From assembly GCF_020497125.1 (NCBI RefSeq), contig NC_059072.1:271046045-271110044 (forward strand): a stretch of DNA of 64,000 bases, given 5' to 3'. This document shows positions 36,472 through 47,745 of the stretch, piece by piece. The first letter of the stretch is position 1, and each line of letters opens with the position of its first letter. The DNA comes from Mauremys mutica. Its lineage: Eukaryota > Chordata > Testudines > Geoemydidae. The position numbers and the translations under genes are program-made. The notes under the pieces were generated by a model that saw only the letters and a program-made list of their open reading frames with translations, ran no database searches and had not been told where the DNA came from.

Positions 36472-36950
36472 GTAACCTTTTCAGTTCACTTGTCACTTGC
36501 CTTTTTTGATGGACAAAGTGGTGGGATATGGATGCCATCAGTGGCCCCTGCACAGTTCAGAAATCCCATCCTCTGAAATTCAGCTATTATTTCTGGATCT
36601 TTTCTTAGAGCAGCCATCCATGGGTAGATCACAGTTTTAATTGCTTCACAGACTGCACAAGCATGACCCTGACAGTGACTTTCCAACCTCAAAGTGGCTT
36701 GGAACAGACCTGTAGCTGTCTGGTGTTGCCCACTTCCACAAGGCAATAGCCACCTACTTCTGCACCGGTCTAGGTTCTCTGAAGCAGGTGTTTTGGTGCT
36801 GGAGATTTGGTGCAAGCTCCTCACTCAGTTCCATGAAAGTCTAGTTTCCTGCTTCAGAAGTTCTGAAGCTATTGCTGGCCATCCCAGATATCCAAAATGC
36901 CATGATCACACCACAACGTGCTGGTTCTCCTGAATCACAAGTGATTGTCT

Positions 36951-38779
36951 GTCCATAGCATGCTGTGGCAATACACATGCACCATATTTATACCATGGGA
37001 GTTGAATGAATTGTCATGGACCCCTAAGGTCAGTTGACTTTGACGTGTCACAAAGTTCATCAAAATTCCATTCAGTATCTCACTGATCACCTACTCTACC
37101 ACATAAACGTTTGTCCCACAATAAGGAGAAGGACTCTCCCATTGCACCATGTCTTCCATCTAACTTAGCAGGAGGGAGACATGATCAGGGACTGCCATCT
37201 GCAAATGTGTGAAGGTGGAGGACAGTACCAACAACACACAGCAAAATGGGCTCCTAAGTGGCTCCCTGTGATGCATAAAGACCTCTGATACTGCCAGTGA
37301 AATGGTGGCTGTAGCTCTGCATAACAGTGTAAGTGTGGAGGCAGGTATAGCACAGCATATGCGGGCACATGGCTTAGGTATAGGGAGCATGTGCAGTCAT
37401 GTATACAGTCAAGTAACCAAGTATTGTGCACTAGAGTAGCCGTTCTTATATTCATAGCCCAAGTGGAAAGAAGCGTGGATTTTACTCATTGGTTCTAATT
37501 ATAAAGCTTAGGAAAGATCCATTCCCTATATCTTTGTGTAGAAAGCAGTTGCTATTTTTAAAGGTTCCTTTCACTTGGTGTGCTTGGTAATGTATTACCT
37601 TCATCTCTCTCTTCTGGTATTTAGCTCAAGATGCACATACAGTATTGCATCTTTTTAGTTTAGTGTTGTTCTGAAGTGTACTGGACACCAATGAGGTGTG
37701 TTTTTGTCATCATTCATCCAGATAGCGTTCAGGTATTTTTAAAGGCCTTAATTGAATCTATCCGCATCATTTTTTCTAAGTATTTAGTTTTCATTTTGGA
37801 AACATTTTGGAAAAGTAGCCACTAGGAGTCATGGTCAAAAATTCCCTCCATTTGCTGTGATTCTTCACTTTCTTATATGATATTAAAACTAACCTTTATT
37901 GTATGGCAGTATAATTTGATAGGAAAGAAATAATTTATTAGAAGATCAAGGTAATGCATTTAAACTCTGAGAAGTCAGGAAATACCAAATGTAAGGTTGC
38001 AAATTGTTAACCCTGTACATTTGTGCCATGACTGTACAGACTTTAATTGAAGGATCACCTACTATTTCTCACATGACGAACTCCTGCTAATAAGCAGTAT
38101 TAAACCTATGTTTGTGTGTGAGTAGATGGATTTACCTTCCATTAGACAGTACAGGAGATGGGCATAAGCAGGCTGAGAGAAACAAGAGTTTGTTTGAAGT
38201 CTGTATTTGATGTGTGATCTCAGATCATACATTTACTTAGCACAAGATCATACGTTCACTTAGAATAGTATAATAACATCACACAGAATACATAGCAGTG
38301 GTACTATGTTTTATTCCACAGTTACTATACTGCCTACTGCTGGTTTTACAACTTGCCTTGAGTGTTTCAAAGCTCAAGAAATCTATCCTGTAGGTTATCA
38401 ATCACATTTTTTAAAAATTTTACATAGATTATAGCAAAGTGAATAATAGAATTACTTGTTAATGTCATTTTTTTCCATTATGCATTTACAAAATTTAAAA
38501 ATTACAAAAATATCATAGGCTTTATTGGGCTATCAGAATTCCTCTTTCACAGCTTTAGACATGTGGATAGTGCCATTGAAGTAAACGGGATATCAACACT
38601 AGCAAGAGGATGTTGTTGAATAGGAATGGGATTACTCGCATGCTTAGAGTTAGGAGTGTGCATAAATACTTTGCTGAATCAGGGCCTTAATCAGGATATG
38701 CCAAAGGCCTGGATTATGATATAGTTTTGAAGCAAAAGTTATGTGGAACAAATGGTCAAAGTCTTTGAAAAGTTACATA
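36951..38779. other. No clear feature
   Basis: The first few hundred bases may contain the 5' part of the Harbinger transposase gene and its right end, but no TIR was found. The segment 38555-38690 ('aatgggattactcgcatgct', 'gctgaatcagggccttaa') is an old sauropsid repeat, inverse of 22735-22830. Confidence 0.4.
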
Positions 38780-38988
38780 TAGGGCTGGCGGAAAATTTTC
38801 CATCAAAATTGTTTTTTAGACAAAACAGTGTTTTCGTGGAACATGTGCTTTCTGGATGAAAACTTTCAGTTTTGCTGGTTTGATGACAAGTTTTTTTTTC
38901 CTCTGGAAAACTGAAATATAAAGGATTTTTAAAATTATTTTTAATATAATTTTCTGCAGGAAAAACACCTGTTTTCCAACCAGCCCTA
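38780..38988. mobile_element. MITE with GGGCTGG ends
   Basis: A 209-bp AT-rich non-coding block with inverted ends TAGGGCTGGCGGAAAA and TAGGGCTGGTTGGAAAA. Flanks share only GTT...TA, so the target duplication is not established. A shorter relative is at 46139-46227. Confidence 0.65.
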
Positions 38989-39249
38989 GTTGTCTACTTT
39001 TACTGAGGAGACAGGTTTTAATTAGAGACGTATCTTAATTAAATCCCTATACTGAGAGTTAGCAGTATGCCCTCATAACATATTTCTTAGTAACTAGAAA
39101 AAATTGTTTCTAGAGATTAGTAGATAAAACCCACTTAGAAATAAATACATTTGTCTCAAAAGTCAATTTCTCAAGAAGTGTATTTTATGCCTCTTACAAT
39201 GTTTTATTTACCTATTTTCAAAAGGTTCAGAAAAAAACCGAGTAAATCG

Positions 39250-39791
39250 CAGGGCCGCCCAGAGGTGGGGGGCAAGAGGGGCAATTTGCCCCAGGCCCCG
39301 AGCCCCACGGGGGCCCCCACCAGAGTTTTTTGGGGCCCCCGGAGTGGGGTCCCTCACTCGCTCCGGGGGGGGCCGGCAAACTCTTGTGCGGCCGGGCGCA
39401 GGAGCTTCTGCCGCTCCCAGTCTTCGCCAGCGGGGGGGGTCCTTCTGCTCCAGGGCGGAAGGACACCCCGCTGGCGAATTACCGCCGAAGACGGAGCGGG
39501 ACCCACCGCCGACGTGCAGCCCGGTCTTTGGCGGTAATTCGGCAGCGGGGGGCCCTTCCGTTCCGGGACCCACCGCTGAAGTGCCCCAAAGACCCGCGGC
39601 GGGGCCCCCCTCCGCCGAATTACCGCCGAAGACCGGGCTGCGCTTCGGCGGTGGGTCCCACTTCGGCGGTAATTCGGCGGCGGGGGGGCCCCCGCCGCGG
39701 GTCTTCGGGGCACTTAGGCGGCGGGTCCAGGAACGGAAGGGCCCCCCGCCGCCGAAGACCCCGGGCCCCCGGAATCCTCTGGGTGGCCCTG
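39250..39791. mobile_element. hAT-like MITE, extremely GC-rich
   Basis: A 542-bp element bounded by GTAAATCG at 39242-39249 and 39792-39799, an exact 8-bp TSD. Ends are CAGGGCCGCCCAGAGG and CCTCTGGGTGGCCCTG, inverted copies with one mismatch. The interior is rich in GCCGAATTACCGCCGAAG-type words in both orientations, giving a nested palindrome, and is much more GC-rich than the AT-rich flanks. Long open frames occur on both strands only because AT-rich stop codons are rare. No protein is called. Confidence 0.93.
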
Positions 39792-39799
39792 GTAAATCG

Positions 39800-41988
39800 C
39801 CTCAAATGTAGAAATCTCTTAGAACTCCAAAACAGCAGGCTTCACCAAATAAGGTGACAGTATTAAACACAAAATTATTTCATGTTTTAGAAATGTCCTG
39901 TAACACATTTATTTCATACAGATTATGATAATCTTTTAAAATAAGATGTAAAGAAAGGAAAAACAAATTCGCTCACATTCTCACATACGGGCCAATCCTA
40001 CTCTTTGCGATGAAGAGAGACATCCCAGTGTATTGAGGAAAAATGACTACTTTGCATGCATAAAAGAGCTACAGACAGTGATTTTCCAAGATTGATAGTG
40101 CAGGGTATTCACATATTTAAGAACTGAGCTCTTAGGCTCAGATTCTGGAGATTAAACTTTATCTTGCAGTTTCTTAGGTGGCTGGATTTAGCTATTGTCA
40201 AAGTAATGTATCTGAAAAAAAGCAGTTGTGAAGCAGTTCTAGACATTGTGGACCACTAACGCCACTTTACATCACTCTGCCATTTTTAAGGTTCTGATAC
40301 TAGTAAAGTACGGTAAAGGACCTTACTGTAAATGAGAATCATTCCCCCAATGGCACAGTGATTTGGCTGCAGCTCAGACTGAGAAGCAGTTGAGACTCTT
40401 GCTTCCTAACAGACAAGTAGCTCAAGCATTTTCAGGAGGTGATGTCATCTGATTCCAGAAGGGTACAGAACACATTGCCAGGGGCTGCGTGGGAAAAACA
40501 GGGTAACAAATATAATAGGATGTAAGTAGAAGTTACTGGGAAAATCCAGGATTCCTATTAATGTCATCCTTCAGGAAGAAAGAGGACAAGGTAAGAACCT
40601 TGGTGACTGTAGGAGAGTGACATACTTGCTAAGTGCATAAGCTAATGATCCAACCAGCATACTAAATTTGGTGATGAATCCTGGTCACATGCCACCTGAG
40701 GCACATTGTGCATACGCTAAGAAGAAGTGCCTTTCTTACATTATATCAACAATCAGTTTGGCTAGTGGACGCAATTAAAAGAGCTAAAAACTAAAGAGTG
40801 TGTCTTCATCTTTGTAAGGGGGTTTACATGCAAATCTCTCAGACTTATCTTCCTGATACCTGGGGTAATACACCTCCTCAGTGCTCACTTATATGACACA
40901 CACAACTTTTATAGCTTGAAGTTCTGTGGGAAACCTAATGTTACACACAACTGATATAGACTGTGAGGATCCATTGGATTAGAACCTGTCCCTGAATAAC
41001 TGCAACAACATATTACTTAAGCCTGCAGGAGACACCAGGAAGTTGCCTGTGCAACTAGGTGGATCTTTGGCCAGCTGCTATGACAGACTCTACCCCTTCA
41101 TCTTGCTTTGGTTCCTGGTTTTGGACCCCAGCTCTGACCCTCAGCCCTGGTTCTTGGCCCTGATTCCAGCCGTACCCACTTTGCCCTACTCCATCTCCAC
41201 CCACTAGGCCTGACCTCTCAGGGCCTGGCTGTGACATAGACTCCCTAAAATGGACATGAAGGAAACAAGACTTTCTTTAGACTCCTAGCCTGTGGTCCAA
41301 ATACTCAGCTGTCTTCCTAGCTAATGGGATTAGAATAGCTTTGTTCATAATAGAATTGACTTCACCTAAGTAACATACCTTGCAGAGATGCTCTAAGAGA
41401 AGACTATTTTAAATAATGTTCAATAAGACTGAGTCAATAAAATTATTGAATTTAACACTATGTACAAGGCTAATCTCATAAAGCACAGGAAACAAATAAA
41501 AATGGAGCATCCACAAAATCCGTGCTAAAACTAGCTATGGGAAAGTTCTGTTACAGGGAAAGGTAGATTTTATAAAAACTAGAAGCACACATTTTTAGAA
41601 AATCATAGTGTTACTTCTGTTTCAGGTGCTGAGGGCCTTACCACACAATATCTGCATTACCAAATAGGACATAATGGCTCATTTTGTTCTCAGAAAATTT
41701 TCTTCAGGCTTGATAACTTAAGACCTTGTGGTATCAAGAGGACAACACCTAACTCTACCACATAGATTATTTCAAGATCGTCCCCCACACAACTTTTATA
41801 GAACTATTCATGACTTCCCTTCTTCTTCCATTCTGGGGGCTTCAGAATGATCAAGTTGAGTGCTATGCCTGACTTGAGTAATTACAGACTTAAAATCCAT
41901 AGTCTGACTTGTATTTCAATAGCCCATACTATATCATGGAGCAGTTAACTAAATATCCAAAGCCAGACTCGAAGTAATTCATCTGGTT
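39800..41988. other. AT-rich DNA, nothing certain
   Basis: About 41010-41250 is a pyrimidine-rich block ('ttggccagctgctatgacag' and following) that may be an unclassified repeat. No gene is supported. Confidence 0.4.
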
Positions 41989-41996
41989 AGCTCTCA

Positions 41997-42095
41997 CAGG
42001 GCTTTGGAGCTGTGCTCTGGCTCTGCTCCAGCTCCAGGCAAAAACCTGCAGCTCCACTGCTCCGAAGTTGCTCCGGGCTCTACTCCAAAGCCCTG
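41997..42095. mobile_element. Tiny hAT-like MITE (99 bp)
   Basis: Ends CAGGGCTTTGGAG and CTCCAAAGCCCTG are perfect inverted repeats. Flanking octamers AGCTCTCA (41989-41996) and AGCTCTCC (42096-42103) match at seven of eight positions. The interior repeats GCTCC/GGAGC words, allowing further hairpins. Confidence 0.85.
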
Positions 42096-42103
42096 AGCTC
42101 TCC

Positions 42104-44855
42104 AATGGAAAAAAAATACAATTAAAGTATGTTTACTTTTATGTGTAAAGCTTTATATTAAAGGGATTAGTACTCCAATGATCAAAGAACTACTTCAAAC
42201 AAAAATAAAGAAACTGTCCAAAAGAATTATATTTGCTCTGAACTTGCTGATATAGCCAATAACAGCTGTATACCCAAAGTTACACAAACTGTGTTATAAT
42301 AAGAAACATATTGGCTTAGCTGTTCAAAAGCGACTAATGATTTTTGGGTCCCAACCTGAGATGTGTTCAAGAGCCCCAATTATCAAAAATGCTGCCTACC
42401 CTTTGAAAATCAGGTGTTGAAAATTGGGCACCCAGTAATTAAGGATTACTTGTCTCTACACCACTAGTCACTTTTGAAAACTGAAGTTATTTACTTTATT
42501 CACAAGTTTACAAGGAACACCATTTTGACTGTTTCAGTCTTTGTCAAAGGCATATCTTCATTTGGCTAACATAATAGGTTTATAAACACAGGATGAAATG
42601 TCAAAAATTTAAAGGTGAGTGTAAAGATGCCATAAACTTTTAACAAATTTTCAAGTTTCAAATTTCAGGAGGAGGATGAGGATGGAAAGAACAGTAATAC
42701 AATATTTTAATAGTCTATTATTAACATATACACTAGATAGAAAAGATACCTGTGAGAAATAGTCAAGGTGTACTGCCTCAAATTAGTGAATATTTGTTTA
42801 TATTCTGCCTTCAGAGTATAACATGCAATTCTGTATTGAGTTTTGCCAACAGAAACAGAAAATATCATTATTTACAGGGTGCAATATATGTAATCTCTGT
42901 CACAAAGTAGCCGAAGATGGTGAGTGGAGGATTCCTCCTCATCAAGGCAGCCCTCTGCAAGCAGAAAGTTGACACAGGCAGCTCTGCTGCCTCCTATGCC
43001 AGACAATACCCCACCCGCAGCACAAGGAGAGGAAAGACATACTCAGGGTGTTCCAGTTGTGGGGCATGGGCAAGATGCAAAGAGAGAAAGGCAAAGCAGA
43101 GCCTCTAGAGATTGATTATGCCTAATTCTCCTCTGGAATAAGTTTTCTGAAGGCCCTTACATGAGTGTCACAAGTCAGAGTTCCTATTCTGCACCTCTAA
43201 TGTGCATAGGGGCTGGGTAATGCAGCTGCAACTAGCCTACTTCACCTTAGTTCTGTCCTTTTTTAAAAAATCTGCAAAAAAATTCATAAAATATCCAATT
43301 TTTCAATATTTTGCATCACATCCGTGAATATGCCGTTAAAAAAATGCACAAAGCTGCTCTATGGAATTCCGGCCTTTGTTAGCCTGGGGTTTTTCCACTC
43401 GTGTGTTCCTTTATTGTCCCTTTCCATACATACCCTGAATGTAGCAACGATCTCAAAAATATACAGACATTAAACTACTGATGTCAGTGCTTTCATTACA
43501 GCCTCAATCCTTCAGACAGTTGTGCATGTGTATTTGTGGAGGCAGCCTGGTGCAGAGGCGTTGCCCCTTTGCTGTCCCAGGCCTTTCTGCCACCGCATCA
43601 TGTTCAGTCTCTGTGCTCTCCCCTTTATAGAAGGCCTTGTTTCCTCTTTTGGCTGCAGCTGTGTGTGTCTGCCTCCATGACTGGCAGCTATGGCAGCTGC
43701 AGAGGCTGTGTGGTCAAGCTGCTTGCCTGTAAACAGTAGAGGCTGTCTGCTCCCTTTGGTCTATGCTCAGTACGGGGTTTGTAAGCCCCGTTACAGAAAT
43801 TTTGAAGTCAGCAGGGTTACTCCTGTTGTTTAGTTATGCAGGCAGATCAGGGCCTAATACTGGAGCTGATAAGTGCAAGAGAGCAAATTAATAAAAGTAC
43901 TGAATATAAAATCTACTCTTGCGACATTATTTTGGGACAATTTATACAGGGCAAAACAGGGTAAAGCCATTTCTCAGTATCCTGATATCAGAGCATAATT
44001 GCTTAAACAATGACCTCTTATTTAATTAAACAGCTGTGAGTATGTATTGCTATGTAACCTACTCTTGCCTTTTTTTATTAGATATCCATGACTTGCTCTT
44101 CCTTCACTACCTGTAGTTTGTAAACACTCAAAAATGATTTAACTTGGGGGAAAAACATTAATACTAGTGGGAGGAATGAACAATAACAAAGGAAGAAAAA
44201 TAAGGAAGTTCCCACAGCGCAGGAAAAAAAGAAGTGCTGTGTAAAAAAATTACAAAAGCAAATGAAATACAGAAGAAACTGACAAATTAATGGAAAGCAT
44301 AATGACATTAACTATTATCATGCTAATTTTAAAAGACCGGAAGAAAAAAGTGGAAGTACGAGAACACAAATTTTGTATTTTTTAAAAATTCCTTTTACAA
44401 GTGAAACATGCCAGTTTTTCTGAATTCAAGACTGAAATCCTCTATTTACCCAAAAAACAAAATAAAAAACCCCCAACACAATACAACACAAGCAATCTAA
44501 GCTTCTTCCTACTGCTGTGCTAATGTGCCTCCTCTTTGACCTGAAGAGAGCATTTCAAAGGGTGAAAGGGAAGTACACTCTCCATGTGTATTCAATTCTT
44601 CACTCCTCTGCTGAGGCTGCCAATAAAGATGACAATTTGTTCCAGTGGTTTCTGTGAGGCGTACAGCAACCCACTAGGAACTGGACATAAACCAACTCAT
44701 TTCACATAGGCCTCAAACAGTAATAATTTTCACTCTCCTCAATTCAGAATGTGTATATTCATGAGAAGACTATATTTCCACTGTTGCAATGTGCTGTGAG
44801 AATTGGCAAAGCTTGTTGTGCCACTCCTACAATAACCTGAACATACAGAAAATTA
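42104..44855. other. AT-rich DNA, nothing certain
   Basis: 42350-42490 is a weak relative of the fold-back repeat at 25810. No coding region, RNA gene or element end was found in the rest. Confidence 0.4.
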
Positions 44856-44857
44856 TA

Positions 44858-45059
44858 CAGATGCTCCCTGAATTATGTAAACCCCACATACGCATATCAG
44901 AGTTTATGGAAAAAGTTCCGTAAACTAGAAATAGGAGGGTCTTTTTGTTTGTTTGGGGTTTTTTGTGTAATGGTCGGAGATACGTTTCCAACTTATGCAA
45001 AATTCCAGTTACATAAGGTGTACCAGAACGGAACACTTGCATAAATCGGGGAGCGTCTG
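44858..45059. mobile_element. Tc1/mariner-like (Tigger-type) MITE
   Basis: A 202-bp element with inverted ends CAGATGCTCCCTGAATTATG and CAGACGCTCCCCGATTTATG, each flanked by TA (44856-44857, 45060-45061). TA target duplication and CAGRYGCTCCC ends fit the Tc1/mariner/pogo group. Non-coding. Confidence 0.85.
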
Positions 45060-45061
45060 TA

Positions 45062-46138
45062 TCTAATGGAAATATAAAATCCCATGGAGATTGTGGTAGA
45101 ATATAATATGTGATTATATGGTACTAAATACATGCCCCCAAAATTAATGTTTTAGTAGAGCTTACAATATTTATCAGACTATGAAACTATCTTTGTCCCA
45201 TGAAAGTGTCATGAAAAGAAGGTATTTTTTGTTGGAAATTCAGGAGTCGGGAGAAGGGTAGTGACAGAAGACCCACTATAAAAACATTAAATAGGATCTA
45301 CAGTAGTTCATTTAGCCACATTAAAACAACACAGATGAAACCAAATGGCACAACACAAATTTGGAAAAGTCTGTGAAAGCATAAATACTGTAGTATATAG
45401 TACTGCATACAACTTGGTCATAATACGGAACATAATTTACAAAATATTTTCACCAGTTGAATCAGATAACCATGCTGACAACCCCAGGGCCCATAAAAAT
45501 CACAGAACATGACAGGTAGCAGAGGAGATAGCACCCCAACGACAATGAAGGTTAAGCAATGAGAATATGTCGTAGCTTTGTTTTGCTGTGAATGCTTCTT
45601 AGTGTCTACATAAAAAATATAAGGAATTAAAGATGTATGGAGGTAGACAAATTGATGAGAGGAAAAGGTGGAGTTTGTGAGAGGAAAAAGTGAAGTGGTG
45701 AAGGGGAGATGAAGACAGAGTTAGAGGGGGAAGGAGGATACAAGAAGGGGTGAAAGAAAAGAAGACAGAGGTAGCATGAGAGATAAGATAAGGAAGGTGA
45801 GATGCATGGTGGACTGTTACATGTAGAAGGCCAGGAATGGACAGAGTGAACAGCTCAGAAGAGTAGGGAATTAGAGACAACCCATGATACCCCAGCCAAA
45901 GGAGAGAGTTTGATCCTGACAGCTGAATTAACATCGTAGGCTGATAGGTCTTAAAACTACTGTTAATTGGAAATGGGAGTCCCGCTTGTGGCTTCTAGCT
46001 AATGGTCTTGGAACTTTAAGGCCAATCCTGGAAAAATGCTAGGTATTGTGGGGGTGGGTCACAAAAGTTGTGCAGGTAGGCCTGGCCACTCAGAGTGATT
46101 CTGCTTGCTACAGTGGGAGTTCAGGGGATGTTCTGGAG
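45062..46138. other. No gene; purine-rich tract inside
   Basis: 45650-45800 is strongly purine-rich on the plus strand (G/A words such as 'gagttagagggggaaggagg'). The long minus-strand frame across it is pyrimidine-biased and has no recognisable domain. The rest is unassigned. Confidence 0.45.
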
Positions 46139-46227
46139 TAGAACTGGTCAAAATTAATATTTTAAAATGTTGTAATGAGACAATAGGGATTTTTTTCATT
46201 AAAATTTCCATTTTCCCAACCAGCTCT
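46139..46227. mobile_element. Short MITE with GCTGGTT-type ends
   Basis: Inverted ends TAGAACTGGTCAAAA and TAAGAGCTGGTTGGGAAAA with an A/T-rich centre, related to the element at 38780. The target duplication is not clear. Confidence 0.55.
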
Positions 46228-46939
46228 TATCTGGTGCACCCGGCTTTCTCTGTCAGCGCCCGTTGACAACAGGGGTTAGCAGCTGTTGCTGTAGGGAGTT
46301 TAAGTAATTCCATCATCAAATTCTTCATCATGTTCTGGATCTACTGTTCCCATCACAGACTGAAAACAACATTTAGATGCATATTTCAAAAGGCTTGCAT
46401 AGTGTGTGTTGAACAATATAGCAGAGCACAAAATATCTCCTCTTACACTTTCACAGTGCAAAAAATAATAAAACTTGCTACCAACTTTAAAACACTCCCA
46501 GTGTATGTAGTATTTCCAGCTACTACAATATTTTTATGTAGCTAGCACAAAGCCATGGGTTATGATTTTTCACAAACCTTGTGATAATGAAAGACATTCA
46601 CTATATGGGCAGGTATCGTGAAAGGAAACATTCAGAGTTTTGCCAATGCACATTGATCTCAACTTGCCCAGGACTACAAAAGTTGCTTTATTGCCCTTCT
46701 GAGCTGAGATTTAAATGGTATCAGATTAAGTTATGGTTTTGTGATATGGATAGATGTTACCAGCGTCTATATTTCGGTTATCATACATTTATTTTACTTA
46801 ATAATACTTAGCACTAAAACAGTGCTTTATCTGTTCAAAGGTCACATATGTAATCCTGGAGCCTTAAAACATCACCTGTCATTGAGGAGGATTCTTACTC
46901 TGCAGGGTGAATTCCAATTAATAATGACTGCACTGCAAC
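46228..46939. other. Nothing recognised
   Basis: Chance frames only. Confidence 0.5.
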
Positions 46940-47745
46940 TTTAAGTGGGGGGGAGGGGAAGGGCTGTCCTCCAGCTTGCCAAGGGAGAGGAAACAGTGCT
47001 TAATGGGAGAAGGGATGGAGGGGGAGGGGGAGAGCCCCAGAAGCTGCTGCAAAAGGAGGAGTGAATCATCCCCTGGGACCAGAAGGGCTGGGAAGTTGAA
47101 AAGGGACAGGCCCAGGTGTGAGAAGCCCCTTTTTCCCAGACCAGGTGGAGCAGTACCTATCCTCCCTCCCCTTGAGGTGGCAAATATAAGGTTTGGTCAG
47201 CACCTGTTGTCGGCATCAGGCTAGATGCGCCTTTCTAGGGAGGCTAGGAAGGAATTTTTCCCTCACGACCAGATTGGCCTAGGTGGAGTGAGGGTTTTTT
47301 GCCTTTCACCCAGTGGGTACAGGGCAGGCTTTTGTTATGGTGAGGGGTGAAGGGAGCTGGGCTATGATGATTGCAACTCCTTATGTAAGTGTGGGTTAGA
47401 TGTCCAGTGCAGGTACTCCATAGGGAAGGTGTACAGTGACCAGCTAAATGGCTTGGTAAAGGACTTAAAAAGGAGGTGCTGGTTGAAAGAGCAGAACAGG
47501 GTGGAGAGGGATTCATGACTCCTATAACTGGTATGGCAGGGAGACAACCTCCTTTCTTATAGCCCACCTTTATCCTCATTCCAGGGAGAGTGGATGGTAA
47601 GGTCCAAGCCTGGATAGAAAAAGAAGGGGACAGGTAGATATTGAATGAACAGGGGTTACCTGCACTGTACACTTTTATCTGCTGGATAGTCACAGACATC
47701 TAATAATAAAGTTGGGGCCTGATTAGAACTATATAAAGCGTCTCC
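46940..47745 (+). repeat. Possible unclassified interspersed repeat
   Basis: GC-richer block with phrases I associate with turtle repeats ('tctagggaggctaggaagga', 'cgaccagattggcctaggtg') and AATAAA at 47706-47711 near its end. No terminal repeats or target duplication were identified. Confidence 0.4.

Larger units (their letters stand above)
34489..36950 (-). pseudogene. Second Harbinger transposase (HARBI1-like), interrupted
   Basis: Minus-strand transposase read from about 36950 downward. In order: TFMELSEELAP-like sequence, VAIALWKWATPDSYRSV near 36750, FQRMGFLNCAGATDGIHIP with the first catalytic Asp at about 36537, then, beyond a solo LTR (35570-36471), LILQGLVDHRDRF and GNTHEIREVYDAEEI near 35500. 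After an LTR-like insert (34827-35429) follow FAFGRLKSYWR near 34770 and HLDINVADTIHAIVTCCMLY in the frame stopping at 34489. The glutamate expected before AFGRLK is not preserved. Frames shift several times. It belongs to a different Harbinger subfamily from the copy at 14755. Confidence 0.78.

Noticed and set aside
38772..38996. 8-bp TSD for the MITE at 38780
   Set aside because: GTTACATA and GTTGTCTA match at only five positions, too weak to claim.
39151..39857. Several overlapping open frames up to 175 codons on both strands
   Set aside because: They lie largely in the GC-rich hAT MITE with TIRs and TSD; lack of stops follows from composition and palindromy.
45599..45934. 111-codon minus-strand frame with Ser/Pro/His-rich sequence
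   Set aside because: Pyrimidine bias of the strand explains it; no domain or start context.
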